NCBI GenBank assembly: GCA_024235175.1
Contig: JACKMX010000006.1
Coordinates: 176,501 to 240,500 of the forward strand
From: Chromatiaceae bacterium
Lineage (GTDB): Bacteria; Pseudomonadota; Gammaproteobacteria; Chromatiales; Chromatiaceae
Direction: 5' to 3'
Length of the DNA: 64,000 nt
The notes under the pieces were generated by a model, which was not told where the DNA came from, did not search any database, and worked only from the letters and a program-made list of their open reading frames with translations. Numbering within the stretch: the first letter of the stretch is position 1; every line of letters begins with the position of its first letter. The translations under genes and the position numbers were made by a program. Positions 52,985 to 62,242 of this stretch are shown here, one piece after another.

Positions 52985-54346
52985 CTATTTTTTCTGCGGC
53001 CTTTTCCAGCCAACCCGTCCTATCTGTTTGGCGCGGCTTAATGCGAGAGAATCCGGTGGAACATCCTTGGTGATGGTCGACCCCGCCCCGACCATTGCGC
53101 CGGCTCCCACCTTCACCGGTGCCACCAATTGAGTATCGGACCCTATAAACGCTCTGTCCTCGATTACGGTGCGGTATTTGTTTACCCCATCGTAGTTACA
53201 GGTAATGGTACCGGCACCGACATTCACTGCTTTACCGATGCTACAGTCGCCAATATAACTCAGGTGATTGATCTTGCTCCCCTCGTCAACCTGGGATTTT
53301 TTTATCTCCACGAAGTTGCCGACGCGGACGTTGGCTGCCAACTCCGCATCCGGGCGTAAACGGGCGAAGGGGCCAATCTGGCAGCCGTCACCCACTACCG
53401 CATTATCGATTACGCAATTTTCAAAAATCAGCACACTACTGCCGATCCGGCTGTTGCGGATGACAGTGTTGGCACCGATCTTGACGTCATTGCCAAGCAC
53501 CACATCCCCGGCAATCACCACGTTGATATCCAGCTCCACGTCCCGCCCTGCGGTCAGCGAACCGCGCAGGTCGAATCTGGCCGGATCCCTCAGGGTGACC
53601 CCGCTGCGCATCAGTGATTTGGCTCTGATAAGCTGGAGATGACGCTCCATTTGTGCCAGCTGCGCCTTGTCATTGACCCCCATTACCTCGAACTCATCCT
53701 TCGGCTGGGCCGATTGCACTTTGGTACCTTCCGCCACCGCCATCGCCACAATGTCGGTAAGATAGTACTCGCCCTGGGCATTGTCATTATCCAGACGTGC
53801 AATCCAGTTTCCCAACTTGGGACCATCCACCAGCATGATGCCGGTATTGATCTCGTTTAACGCCAGCACCTCCGGTGCTGCGTCTTTCTGCTCCACAATG
53901 CGACGAATATTGAAACTGTCGTCACGCACGATGCGCCCATAGCCCGTTGGGTTGGCAAGTGTTACCGTGAGCAGGACAAGTGGACTCTCTTCACCGGCTT
54001 TCAGCAATGCGTCCAGGGTCTCGTTTCCGATAAGCGGAACATCGCCATAAAGCACCAGAATCCGGTCCATTCCGGCCATGGCCGGCAGTGCCTGTTCTGC
54101 CGCATGCCCGGTACCGAGTTGTTGCGCCTGCTCCACCCATACCAGATCGGGATCCGGAAAACAGTCGGGAACCCGCTCGCCACCGTGCCCGTATACCACT
54201 GCAATTCGATCCGCTCCGGTTCCACGCGCAGTATCTATGACATGTCCGAGAAGCGGTTTTTCTGCGAGCGGATGCAGAACTTTCGGCAACGCTGACTTCA
54301 TGCGCGTGCCCTGGCCAGCTGCCAGTATGACGACACCCAGTTTCAT
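52985..54346 (-). CDS. glmU: Bifunctional GlmU (uridyltransferase/acetyltransferase)
   Basis: A 453-aa enzyme that acetylates glucosamine-1-phosphate and couples it to UTP, giving UDP-GlcNAc. The N-terminal pyrophosphorylase domain has LAAGQGTRMKSALPKVLHPL and LYGDVPLI; the C-terminal half is a left-handed beta helix of hexapeptide repeats including HLSYIGDCSIGKAVNVGAGT. The ATG at 54346 (MKLGVVILAAGQG) has gaggag upstream and is preferred to 54367. Confidence 0.97.
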   Translation of the reverse strand: MKLGVVILAAGQGTRMKSALPKVLHPLAEKPLLGHVIDTARGTGADRIAVVYGHGGERVPDCFPDPDLVWVEQAQQLGTGHAAEQALPAMAGMDRILVLYGDVPLIGNETLDALLKAGEESPLVLLTVTLANPTGYGRIVRDDSFNIRRIVEQKDAAPEVLALNEINTGIMLVDGPKLGNWIARLDNDNAQGEYYLTDIVAMAVAEGTKVQSAQPKDEFEVMGVNDKAQLAQMERHLQLIRAKSLMRSGVTLRDPARFDLRGSLTAGRDVELDINVVIAGDVVLGNDVKIGANTVIRNSRIGSSVLIFENCVIDNAVVGDGCQIGPFARLRPDAELAANVRVGNFVEIKKSQVDEGSKINHLSYIGDCSIGKAVNVGAGTITCNYDGVNKYRTVIEDRAFIGSDTQLVAPVKVGAGAMVGAGSTITKDVPPDSLALSRAKQIGRVGWKRPQKK

Positions 54347-54427
54347 AGCACTCCTCACAATTTTCATGACAGATTAAGCGGCGATCAGCCGGTATTTCTT
54401 TAAGGCAAAACAGATGCCGGCAAGCTG

Positions 54428-54907
54428 TCAGTTAAGCCTGCAACTGCCACCGGGGGGGGCCATGTCTGCGGTTGTGGCATCGCGTACTTCGAGAATCTGC
54501 ACACTCACATGGAGGCGTTTTCCGGCCAGAGGATGATTACCGTCGACCGTAAGCTTGCCGTTTTCGATATGGGTGACATAAAAAACTTTTGCCTCCCCCG
54601 ACTCATTCTGCATCTGGACTTCGGCGCCCAGATGCCGGAATTGAGGGGGAACATTTTCCAGGTCATCGGTAAAGGTGAGGCCGGGATCGTGCGGACCGAA
54701 TCCGTCTTCCATGGGTATCTCCATCTCAACTCTCTCACCGGCGCGCTTACCTGCGACTGCGCGATCCATACCACCGATAAGTTCGGTCTCGCCGCCATGG
54801 ACATAGTTGACCGGGATATCGTTCTGCTCCAGCAGTCGTCCCTCACTATCAGAAATGGTGTAGGTGAGAGAGACGAATTTTCCGGGCTTGATCACTTCTT
54901 TGGTCAT
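54428..54907 (-). CDS. FKBP-type peptidyl-prolyl isomerase (SlyD-like)
   Basis: A 159-aa isomerase with an FKBP domain carrying an insert-in-flap domain: KFVSLTYTISDSEGRLLEQN, GGMDRAVAGKRAGERVEMEI and GFGPHDPGLTF. It ends GNHPLAGKRLHVSVQILEVR and a short tail (GGSCRLN) without the His-rich metal-binding stretch of E. coli SlyD. The ATG at 54907 has aggag upstream. It probably helps fold proteins in the cytoplasm. Confidence 0.9.
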   Translation of the reverse strand: MTKEVIKPGKFVSLTYTISDSEGRLLEQNDIPVNYVHGGETELIGGMDRAVAGKRAGERVEMEIPMEDGFGPHDPGLTFTDDLENVPPQFRHLGAEVQMQNESGEAKVFYVTHIENGKLTVDGNHPLAGKRLHVSVQILEVRDATTADMAPPGGSCRLN

Positions 54908-55056
54908 GGTGCAGAACTCCTGCAGGCTCATCTTTACCTAAAACCGGCATATTGTACCAATTTGTTGGCGCAGAGGTTAAACCAGCCGCGTTGCAGACAG
55001 AGCGCTTCTGTTGAGCAGCCCTCATTGGCTAGTGGACATGGGAAGCCCACTCTCGG

Positions 55057-55080
55057 CTATCCCGGTTTTCACCGGGATAG
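55057..55080. terminator. Hairpin between dctM and the FKBP gene
   Basis: ctatcccggt-tttc-accgggatag is a perfect 10-bp stem in the 234-base gap after the dctM stop. There is no T-tract. It may end dctPQM transcription. Confidence 0.55.
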
Positions 55081-55141
55081 CACTGTTGGTTCAGCTTAAC
55101 CACACGACTGCTCAGAGACCCAGTCAGCGACCATCCATAAT

Positions 55142-56440
55142 TCAGTGTCTCACTAACTCAGGCCCAAAAAAGAGATTTGGAAGGAAGGTGGAAATTACGG
55201 GTATGTAAGTAATAATCATCAAAAAAATCAAAAGAATACTCAACCAGGGAAGCGCCGCCCTGATCACTTCAGTAAGCGACATTCCGGTGACACCCGCGGT
55301 CACGAACAAGTTTAAACCTACTGGCGGCGTAATCATGCCAATCTCCATATTCACCACCATGATGATCCCCAGATGAATGGGATCGATTCCCAGCTCCATT
55401 GCGATCGGAAACAGAATCGGCGCCATAATCAGCAGAATAGCCGAGGGCTCCATGAAATTACCCGCAATCAGCAGCAGAATATTCACCACGATCAGGAACG
55501 CCCAGGGTGCCAGGCCCCAGGCAATAATGGTTTCCGCGATCAACTGGGGTATACGCTCTGTTGTCAGCACGTGTGCGAACAGGAAGGCGTTGGCGATGAT
55601 GAACATCAGCATGGTGGTCACCTTTGCGGCCTCCACCAGTACTTTGGGAACCTCTTTGATTTTGATGTCACGATAAACGAAGACCGCAATGAAACCTGCG
55701 TATACGGCGGAAACCGCGGCCGCCTCGGTCGGAGTAAAGATGCCTCCGTAGATACCACCCATGATGATGACAATGAGAAACAGTCCCCAGGATGCGGTCA
55801 TAGCCGATTTTCTGAGCTCTTCCCAACCCGCGAACGGTTCCGCAGGAAGATTCCGTCTGTGGGCTGCGATGTAGATTGCCACCATCAGCAACAGGCCCAT
55901 GAGTAACCCCGGAATCACACCTGCCATAAACATGCGCCCAACCGAGACTTCGGTGGCGGCAGCGTAAACGACCATGACGATCGATGGGGGAATGAGAATT
56001 CCCAGCGTGCCCGCATTACAGATCAGACCGGCCGCAAATGGTTGGGGATAGCCTTGTTTGACCATGCCCACAATAACGATGGAGCCAATCGCCACCACGG
56101 TAGCCGGCGATGAACCGGAGACGGCTGCGAACAGCATGCAGGCGAGGACCGACGCCATTCCCAGCCCGCCTCTCAACCAGCCGACGGCATCCACCGCGAA
56201 ACGAATCATTCTTCGGGCAACACCGCCTGTGGTCAGAAATGACGAGGCTAGCACAAAAAACGGAATAGCCATCAGAGTCGAGTGGTGCATGGTATGGAAA
56301 ACTTTATCTGCCAGCGATGCCAGTGAATCGTCGGCGAACGCCATGATCGTAATGACGCTGGATAGCCCCAATGAGACCGCGATGGGAATTCCCATCAGCA
56401 TGAAGAGAAAAAGAAGAAAGAAAAGTATGGCAGCGCTCAT
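55142..56440 (-). CDS. dctM: TRAP transporter large permease subunit DctM
   Basis: A 432-aa integral membrane protein with about 12 helices, from LMGIPIAVSLGLSSVITIMA to ILLIFLMIITYIPVIS. Family motifs include GGVARRMIRFAVDAVGWLRG and GLICNAGTLGILIPPSIVMV. It is the transport channel of a sodium-dependent TRAP system, working with DctQ and DctP encoded just upstream. The DctB/DctD neighbours suggest a C4-dicarboxylate substrate. Confidence 0.95.
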   Translation of the reverse strand: MSAAILFFLLFLFMLMGIPIAVSLGLSSVITIMAFADDSLASLADKVFHTMHHSTLMAIPFFVLASSFLTTGGVARRMIRFAVDAVGWLRGGLGMASVLACMLFAAVSGSSPATVVAIGSIVIVGMVKQGYPQPFAAGLICNAGTLGILIPPSIVMVVYAAATEVSVGRMFMAGVIPGLLMGLLLMVAIYIAAHRRNLPAEPFAGWEELRKSAMTASWGLFLIVIIMGGIYGGIFTPTEAAAVSAVYAGFIAVFVYRDIKIKEVPKVLVEAAKVTTMLMFIIANAFLFAHVLTTERIPQLIAETIIAWGLAPWAFLIVVNILLLIAGNFMEPSAILLIMAPILFPIAMELGIDPIHLGIIMVVNMEIGMITPPVGLNLFVTAGVTGMSLTEVIRAALPWLSILLIFLMIITYIPVISTFLPNLFFGPELVRH

Positions 56441-56470
56441 GGCGTTGGCGTCCTCGTTGGCGGTCGTTTA

Positions 56471-57034
56471 TTATTTGAGTTTGCTTGCTTCAGCTTCTTC
56501 AGAAATCTGTTCCTTGTCGGACAGGCTCTCTATGGCGTCATCCGCTTCATCCGCCAGATGAAGCCCTCCACCCTTACCTGTCAGCAAATTCCAGCCTGCC
56601 TGTGCGAAACGGAAGAATAACAGTGCAAAACCGACAGGAAGAATGAGTTTGGGAATCCAAAGTGGTATCGGCAAATCTTCCGCTTCTATACCTATCAATA
56701 GCAGCAGGTCTATATCCTGATAGCCACCGACGGTCATGACTCCGGCGTAAAACATGCACAGGGCTATTGCTGCCAATCCGACTATTCTGGCCTGGACCGG
56801 CGGGAGATTCTTGACCAGCAGGTCCACACCAATGTGAGAACCTACACGCACCCCATAGGACATACCAAGCAATACCAGCCAGGCAAAAAGAAAAATGGTA
56901 AGTTCCAGGGCCCAGACGAATCCGGCATTAAATACGTAGCGAAGCACAACCTGAACAAAGGTCACTATCGTCATTGCCGCAAGCAGGAACGCGACCAGTG
57001 CCTCTTCTAAACGATTGATAAAATTTCCGATCAT
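56471..57034 (-). CDS. dctQ: TRAP transporter small permease subunit DctQ
   Basis: A 187-aa membrane protein with four helices (LVAFLLAAMTIVTFVQVVLR, LELTIFLFAWLVLLGMSYG and two more). It bridges DctP to DctM. The acidic C-terminal tail (EADDAIESLSDKEQISEEAE) is longer than usual. It precedes dctM by 30 bases. Confidence 0.93.
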   Translation of the reverse strand: MIGNFINRLEEALVAFLLAAMTIVTFVQVVLRYVFNAGFVWALELTIFLFAWLVLLGMSYGVRVGSHIGVDLLVKNLPPVQARIVGLAAIALCMFYAGVMTVGGYQDIDLLLLIGIEAEDLPIPLWIPKLILPVGFALLFFRFAQAGWNLLTGKGGGLHLADEADDAIESLSDKEQISEEAEASKLK

Positions 57035-57227
57035 AAGGTCACCATGGAAAAGATGTTATTGCAGTCGTGCCTAAACGTTTTGAACTGCCGGTGCCTGGAT
57101 GGGAACCTGTCTGTTATCTTCAACTCACCAGGGCTCCTGTTCCAGAGGTTTTTTATTGTTCTTTCCAAGGTACCACATCAGGCAGAACGTCATCACAACG
57201 AATTGTATTTTCTTTCACCTTCCGGAA

Positions 57228-57257
57228 CGCGGGGGCGGCGTACACGCCCGCCCCCGC
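57228..57257. other. GC-rich intercistronic hairpin dctP-dctQ
   Basis: gcgggggcgg (57228-57237) pairs with the right arm cgcccgcccccgc across a few bases in the 306-base gap between dctP and dctQ. No gene is seen in the gap. In minus-strand mRNA this would sit just 3' of dctP, suited to protect the dctP message from decay and so give more binding protein than permease. Confidence 0.5.
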
Positions 57258-57340
57258 TTTATTCCTGGAGTGAATTGTGCCCTATACAATCGACGATTCG
57301 GCACTTGCCTGCTGTGGCATGGTCGTTTACCGCACAAGCC

Positions 57341-58327
57341 TTACTTGCTGCAGGCGGCCGCAACTTCTACGTAGTTTGGTCCGATGTCATCCTTAAACTG
57401 GTCCCAAACCGGCTTCATGGCAGCTCGCCATTTCCCTTTCTCTTCCGCCGTCAACTTAATGATCTCAGTTTTACCTGAATCAGTGATCAGTTGCTTGGCA
57501 TCCTCATTCTCCTTGGAAGCAAAATCGTTCACCGCTGCGGTCACTTCCATTACTATCTTGTCCAGTTCGGTGCGAATGTCATCAGGCAGACTGTTCCAGA
57601 ACCGGTGACTTGTGATCAGCATATAGTCCAGCAGGCCATGGTTGGATTCCACGAAATAGGGCTGAACCTCGAAGAACTTCTGGGAATAGATGTTGGACCA
57701 GGTGTTCTCCTGTCCGTCGATCTGCCCTGTCTGCAGGGCCAGGTAAACCTCCGAGAACGCCAGCTTCTGCGGATTCGCATTCACTGCCTGAAACTGCGCC
57801 TGCAGCACGTCGGAACTCATGATGCGGAATTTGAGCCCGGCTGCAGCCTCCGGGGTGCGCAACGGAACGGGTGCAGAGAGCTGCTTCATGCCATTATGCC
57901 AATAGGCCAGTCCCTTGATTCCCTTGCTCTTCATGGATTCAAGCATCTCTTTGCCCGAAGCGGAGTCCTGGAAACAGGCTACCGCATCCAGATCGTTGAA
58001 CAGGAACGGCAGATCATAGAGTTGCAGGACCTTTGTGAACTTGGAGAATTTCGAAAGCGCTGGTGCAATTATTTGGGTGTCGTTCTTCAACAACGCGATA
58101 ATTTCATCAGAGTCCCCAAACAACTGCGAACTTGGAAAAACCTGTACCTCGACCTTTCCCGCCAACCTCTCCTCTACCAGCTTCTTGAACAAGTTGGCGC
58201 CTTTACCCTTCGGTGTATTTTCCGTTACAACATGGGAAAACTTGATGATGATGGGTTCCGCAGTGACCGGACCCGCAAGCACCATGGCGGTGAAAGCGGC
58301 CGCAACCGTCAGAAAACGTAACTTCAT
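57341..58327 (-). CDS. dctP: TRAP transporter solute-binding protein DctP
   Basis: A 328-aa periplasmic binding protein with a signal peptide (MKLRFLTVAAAFTAMVLAGP, cleaved after TAEP or nearby). Family markers are KFSHVVTENTPKGKGANLFK, the substrate Arg segment LKFRIMSSDVLQAQFQAVNA and QTGQIDGQENTWSNIYSQKF. It captures dicarboxylates or similar organic acids. It is the first gene of dctPQM and has a sigma-54 promoter upstream. Confidence 0.95.
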   Translation of the reverse strand: MKLRFLTVAAAFTAMVLAGPVTAEPIIIKFSHVVTENTPKGKGANLFKKLVEERLAGKVEVQVFPSSQLFGDSDEIIALLKNDTQIIAPALSKFSKFTKVLQLYDLPFLFNDLDAVACFQDSASGKEMLESMKSKGIKGLAYWHNGMKQLSAPVPLRTPEAAAGLKFRIMSSDVLQAQFQAVNANPQKLAFSEVYLALQTGQIDGQENTWSNIYSQKFFEVQPYFVESNHGLLDYMLITSHRFWNSLPDDIRTELDKIVMEVTAAVNDFASKENEDAKQLITDSGKTEIIKLTAEEKGKWRAAMKPVWDQFKDDIGPNYVEVAAACSK

Positions 58328-58701
58328 GATTACTCTCCTCCAGTGGATTGATGGTTTGAAACAGACCAGTCTTGGACCGGATATGTCCCTAATAAAAAAA
58401 GCAAATATAGGGCCAGTTTATCGGGCAAGTTAATCTATAGTATTTAATTTTGTTAATACAGATATTTATAGCAGAAACTGATACGTACATTAACCTAAAT
58501 TATTGGCGGGAATCCACACATTTCAATTGTTATACTGGATGTAAATCCGAACAGAATGCACTCAGTTTCCAATTTTTTAACCACTTAATCCGGCGCCGCC
58601 TCCTCCATCCGGTTCGTGATCAGTAGCGGCTGCCCACGAGACCATACAGCCCTTGGAGTCCGGCTCGTATCGGAAAAGCTGATGGAACTTTATACCTTGC
58701 C
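58328..58701. other. Gap between dctP and dctD
   Basis: This 374-base AT-rich stretch has no gene. It holds the dctP promoter (sigma-54 site at 58400) and, further away, presumably the DctD enhancer sites and the end of the dctBD transcript. Confidence 0.5.
58400..58415 (-). promoter_or_regulatory. dctP: Sigma-54 promoter of dctP
   Basis: On the minus strand tggccctatatttgct has the -24 GG and -12 GC elements with exact spacing (consensus tggcacg-N4-ttgc). It lies 72 bases before the dctP start. The DctD protein, which carries the GAFTGA sigma-54 contact motif, is encoded next door. Confidence 0.8.
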
Positions 58702-60060
58702 TTACTTGTAATTAGTTTTATCCAAGCCAAATTTACGCATCTTGTCATACAGCGTCTTGCGCGGAATACCAAGCGATTGCATGGTCTCTTTGATGTTTCC
58801 TTTATGGGTGGCAAGTGTCTGCTCAATCAGGTTCTTTTCGAAACAATCCACCTGTTGGGGAAGCGTAATGGCTCCATCTCCCTGACTGCCGTGCAGCAAC
58901 TGCTCCATGCTATAGCCGCAGCTCTCCCCCAACAAAACATATCGCTCCGCCATGTTACGCAGTTCGCGTACATTGCCTGGCCAGTCGTATGCCAGCAGAA
59001 CCTGTATCGTGTCGGCGCCCGGTGCCGGCGCTCCGCGCTGATATCTCGCGCCGGCGACCAGCACAAAATGATGGAACAGCAGAGGTATATCGTCACGGCG
59101 CTCGCGCAGTGGCGGGATATCGATCACCACGACATTGAGCCTGTAGTAGAGATCCTCCCTGAATCCGCCCTGAGCTGCCAGCTGCTTGAGGTCTGCCTTG
59201 GCGGCGGCTATTACCCGGATATCAAGAGGAACCGATTTGTTTGAACCAACACGTTCGACTTCCCGCTCCTGCAATACCCGCAATAGCCTGACCTGAACCG
59301 CGGGTGGCATACTCTCAATCTCATCAAGAAACAGAGTTCCCCCGTTGGCGTATTCGAATTTACCGATCCGCCTCTCCCTGGCACCGGTAAACGCTCCCGC
59401 CTCGTGCCCGAACAGTTCGCTCTCGATCAAATTCTCAGGCACAGCGCCGCAATTGACCGCAACGAAGTTTTTGCTGCGGCGGACGGAGTGCTCGTGCAGG
59501 GAGCGCGCAACCAGCTCCTTGCCGGTGCCGGTTTCGCCCAGCAGCAGAACGTCCGCGTCGGTATCCGCAATCTGTGCAACCGTCGTACGCAATCGCAGCA
59601 TGGCCGGAGTGCGCCCCAGGATGCGTGGGCCGGGGACGCTCTGAGCCTCCAGTTCCGTGCGCAGGTTACGGTTTTCCAAGGTCAGGTTACGTTTATCCAT
59701 GGCCCGCTGAACCGTTTCTATCAGCCTCTCCGGCGCGAACGGCTTCTCTATGAAGTCATAGGCACCCTCACGGATTGCATTAACCGCCATAGAGATATCG
59801 CCATGTCCTGTGATCAGTATCACCGGCAGATCACGATCGATGGCCTGTGCTTTATCCAGCAGTGTCAGTCCATCCATTCCGGGCATTCTGATATCGCACA
59901 CCACCACCCCTGAGAACTCCAAAGAGAGCATTGGAACTATCTGCTCGGCGCTGCTGAAACACTGGGCATCGAAACCGGCCAGATCCAGAGTCTGGCGATT
60001 GGCGATGCGTATATGCTTTTCATCGTCCACGAACAGGACTTTCCCTGTATCACTCTTCAC
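58702..60060 (-). CDS. dctD: Sigma-54-dependent response regulator DctD
   Basis: A 452-aa NtrC-family activator. The receiver domain has acceptor Asp in VVVCDIRMPGMDG (about D56). The AAA+ domain has Walker A LGETGTGKELVARSL, the sigma-54 contact in HEAGAFTGARERR and Walker B GTLFLDEIE. A Fis-type HTH (LIEQTLATHKGNIKETMQSL) ends the protein. The GTG at 60060 is taken as start, since the dctB stop ends one base before it and the receiver begins directly after; upstream codons overlap dctB. It should activate dctPQM. Confidence 0.93.
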   Translation of the reverse strand: MKSDTGKVLFVDDEKHIRIANRQTLDLAGFDAQCFSSAEQIVPMLSLEFSGVVVCDIRMPGMDGLTLLDKAQAIDRDLPVILITGHGDISMAVNAIREGAYDFIEKPFAPERLIETVQRAMDKRNLTLENRNLRTELEAQSVPGPRILGRTPAMLRLRTTVAQIADTDADVLLLGETGTGKELVARSLHEHSVRRSKNFVAVNCGAVPENLIESELFGHEAGAFTGARERRIGKFEYANGGTLFLDEIESMPPAVQVRLLRVLQEREVERVGSNKSVPLDIRVIAAAKADLKQLAAQGGFREDLYYRLNVVVIDIPPLRERRDDIPLLFHHFVLVAGARYQRGAPAPGADTIQVLLAYDWPGNVRELRNMAERYVLLGESCGYSMEQLLHGSQGDGAITLPQQVDCFEKNLIEQTLATHKGNIKETMQSLGIPRKTLYDKMRKFGLDKTNYK

Positions 60061-60061
60061 A

Positions 60062-61951
60062 CTAAGGTGCCTCTGTACGAACCTGATCTGCAAAAACCAT
60101 CGAGTCTTCAGATGATGCTGCGGGTAGCGCCAGGGTAAACAGCGCACCGCCACTCGCATTATTCTGTGCTGTCAGCTTCCCGTCCATCGCATCGACAATG
60201 CGCATCGATATAGACAATCCCAGACCCAAACCCTGGCCTTCCTCCTTGGTGGTGAAAAAGGGATCGAAAATACGCACCAGCAGATTATCCGGAATACCCT
60301 CGCCATTATCTCTGATCTGCATGGATACGGTTTTCGCATCACTGCTCACGCTGACCTCAATCACTATTGCAGGATCCGGTGATGTGTCCACAGCCTGCAA
60401 CGCATTACCTATCAGGTTCACGAGAACCTGCTCCAGTTGTACCATATTGGCGAGTACATACAGCGGTTCCTCCGGTGGCTTCCACTCTATCCTGGTCTGC
60501 AGGATGCGCGAAGAGAGCAGCTGTAATGATTCTTCAATAACCGCAGTAACGGATACCCGGCTCTTTTTTCCGGCTGTCTTGCGGGCAAACAGCTTCAATT
60601 GTGAACTTATCTGGGCCATTCGCTCGGTTAATTCCGAAATCTGGACCAGGTTCCACTCCACCTCATTACGCCGGTCACGTCGATAAAGTGCAAGTGCGTT
60701 GTCGGCATAGGAGCGGATTGCAGCCAGCGGCTGATTGAGTTCATGACTGATACCGGTAGACATCTGGCCTATCAGCGCCAATTTTGCCGATTGGATCAGT
60801 TCGTTCTGGGTACGCTGCAGCTCCGATTCGGTCCTGCGGTGCTGTTCGATCTCCTGAGTCAACCTGACGTTGGCCTCAGTGATATCCCGTGTCTGCTCCC
60901 CAACCCTTATCTCTAACAATTCCTTTGCTCTCTGTTCGAATCTGGCCTTCTCATGCAGGCGATTACGACGCTGAATCCAGAATATCAACAACAGAACCAC
61001 TGCCAGAAAAAAGAGCCCGGCGAATACAACCGCATTCAGTATTTTGCTATTTACATTATCGAGCCGGGTGAGGATCTGAACACGCCAGCCTGCATGCGAC
61101 ATCGACTCTTCCTGTACCAGGTAATAGTACCCTCGACCTTCATTAATTCTGATGACGTGTGCATTTTGTCCTCTTGTTTCAAGTTTGGAAATTGGCAGTG
61201 ATTCCAGCATTTCATCTCCGTAGCGGCGGCTCTTACGGATTCTGGTCTGCACTTCCGGTGCAAGCGGGCTCAATGTCTTAAAACGCCAACTTTTATTGGT
61301 GGTAATGAAAACCACCCCATCCGGATCGGTAACCAGCAGTTCGTTTTGCGCATCTTTCCAACTCTCTTCAATTGGCGTCATGTTGATCTTGATGACCACC
61401 GCACCGAGAATCCTGTTCTCCGACCTGACGGGATAAGCGAAGTAGTAACCACGCTTGTTAGAGGCGGTGCCCAATGCGAAATAACGTCCAAGATGACCTC
61501 TCATGGCTTCCTGGAAATAGGGTCGGTAACTGAAGTTTCGCCCAACGAAAGGCTTTTCGGTCGCCCAGTTGCTGGCCGCGATCGTTAAACCTTCGGCATC
61601 CATCAGGTAGGTGTCCAATGTGCCGGTAAGTTTATTCAGTGTTTCAAGGTATAGATTCAGCGCCTCTATACTTTCACTGTCATCCGGATTCAACAGCAGG
61701 TGCACCAGACTCTTGTTGGAAGCCAGCACACCCGGCAGAAACTCATATTTTTCCAATTGTCCCTGCAAATGCAGCACATACCGGCGCAGCTCCTGTCTGC
61801 TGCTCTCCTCCAGTTCATCAAGCACCGCTTCACGTTTCCAGCTTCCGACCTGCCACAGCGCAAAAGCCATGACAAACAACAGCAGCAACACCATTTTCGG
61901 ACGCTGCCGCCATCTGTTTGAACCCGTCTCGGAAAACAAAGTTTGCGTCAT
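60062..61951 (-). CDS. dctB: Sensor histidine kinase DctB
   Basis: A 629-aa kinase with two membrane helices (about residues 20-38 and 305-328) around a periplasmic double-Cache sensor (LDTYLMDAEGLTIAASNWAT, RGYYFAYPVRSENRILGAVV). A coiled coil follows, then the phospho-His in GISHELNQPLAAIRSY and the ATPase boxes LVNLIGNALQA, DNGEGIPD and GLGLGLSISM. It senses dicarboxylates and phosphorylates DctD. It is immediately upstream of dctD. Confidence 0.95.
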   Translation of the reverse strand: MTQTLFSETGSNRWRQRPKMVLLLLFVMAFALWQVGSWKREAVLDELEESSRQELRRYVLHLQGQLEKYEFLPGVLASNKSLVHLLLNPDDSESIEALNLYLETLNKLTGTLDTYLMDAEGLTIAASNWATEKPFVGRNFSYRPYFQEAMRGHLGRYFALGTASNKRGYYFAYPVRSENRILGAVVIKINMTPIEESWKDAQNELLVTDPDGVVFITTNKSWRFKTLSPLAPEVQTRIRKSRRYGDEMLESLPISKLETRGQNAHVIRINEGRGYYYLVQEESMSHAGWRVQILTRLDNVNSKILNAVVFAGLFFLAVVLLLIFWIQRRNRLHEKARFEQRAKELLEIRVGEQTRDITEANVRLTQEIEQHRRTESELQRTQNELIQSAKLALIGQMSTGISHELNQPLAAIRSYADNALALYRRDRRNEVEWNLVQISELTERMAQISSQLKLFARKTAGKKSRVSVTAVIEESLQLLSSRILQTRIEWKPPEEPLYVLANMVQLEQVLVNLIGNALQAVDTSPDPAIVIEVSVSSDAKTVSMQIRDNGEGIPDNLLVRIFDPFFTTKEEGQGLGLGLSISMRIVDAMDGKLTAQNNASGGALFTLALPAASSEDSMVFADQVRTEAP

Positions 61952-62190
61952 GACAATTGTTTATGCAGTTGCAGTTCAGAACTGACCAGGAGCTTTAAAT
62001 AAGGTCCACACTTATTCACAATATCTCAAACAGGTCCGTCAATCAGTAAAATCGATTGCCGACCGAAAGATTTCGAACGGGCACTGAAGCCGGACATGCA
62101 CAGCGATTGCGGGTTTATCTCCCTTTCTTTTGGCATCCGCTGCCGACAGCAGGTAGCACTCTTTGGAGAAACAATTTACAAAGTAGTGCG
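61952..62190. other. Gap between atpC and dctB
   Basis: No gene is seen. The atpC terminator lies at its right end, and the dctBD promoter presumably lies in the AT-rich part near 61990-62050. Confidence 0.45.
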
Positions 62191-62224
62191 CAAAAAAAAC
62201 CCTTCCTGTTTGGAAGGGTTTTTC
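62191..62224 (-). terminator. Rho-independent terminator of the atp operon
   Basis: On the minus strand aaacccttcc-aaaca-ggaagggttt is followed by a run of T bases. It lies 20 to 50 bases after the atpC stop codon. Confidence 0.92.
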
Positions 62225-62242
62225 GGAAGAAATGGGAGACGT

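Noticed and set aside
58430..58700. A small RNA or tRNA gene in the dctP-dctD gap
   Set aside because: No cloverleaf, no terminator-like hairpin with T-tract, and no GC-rich core were found.
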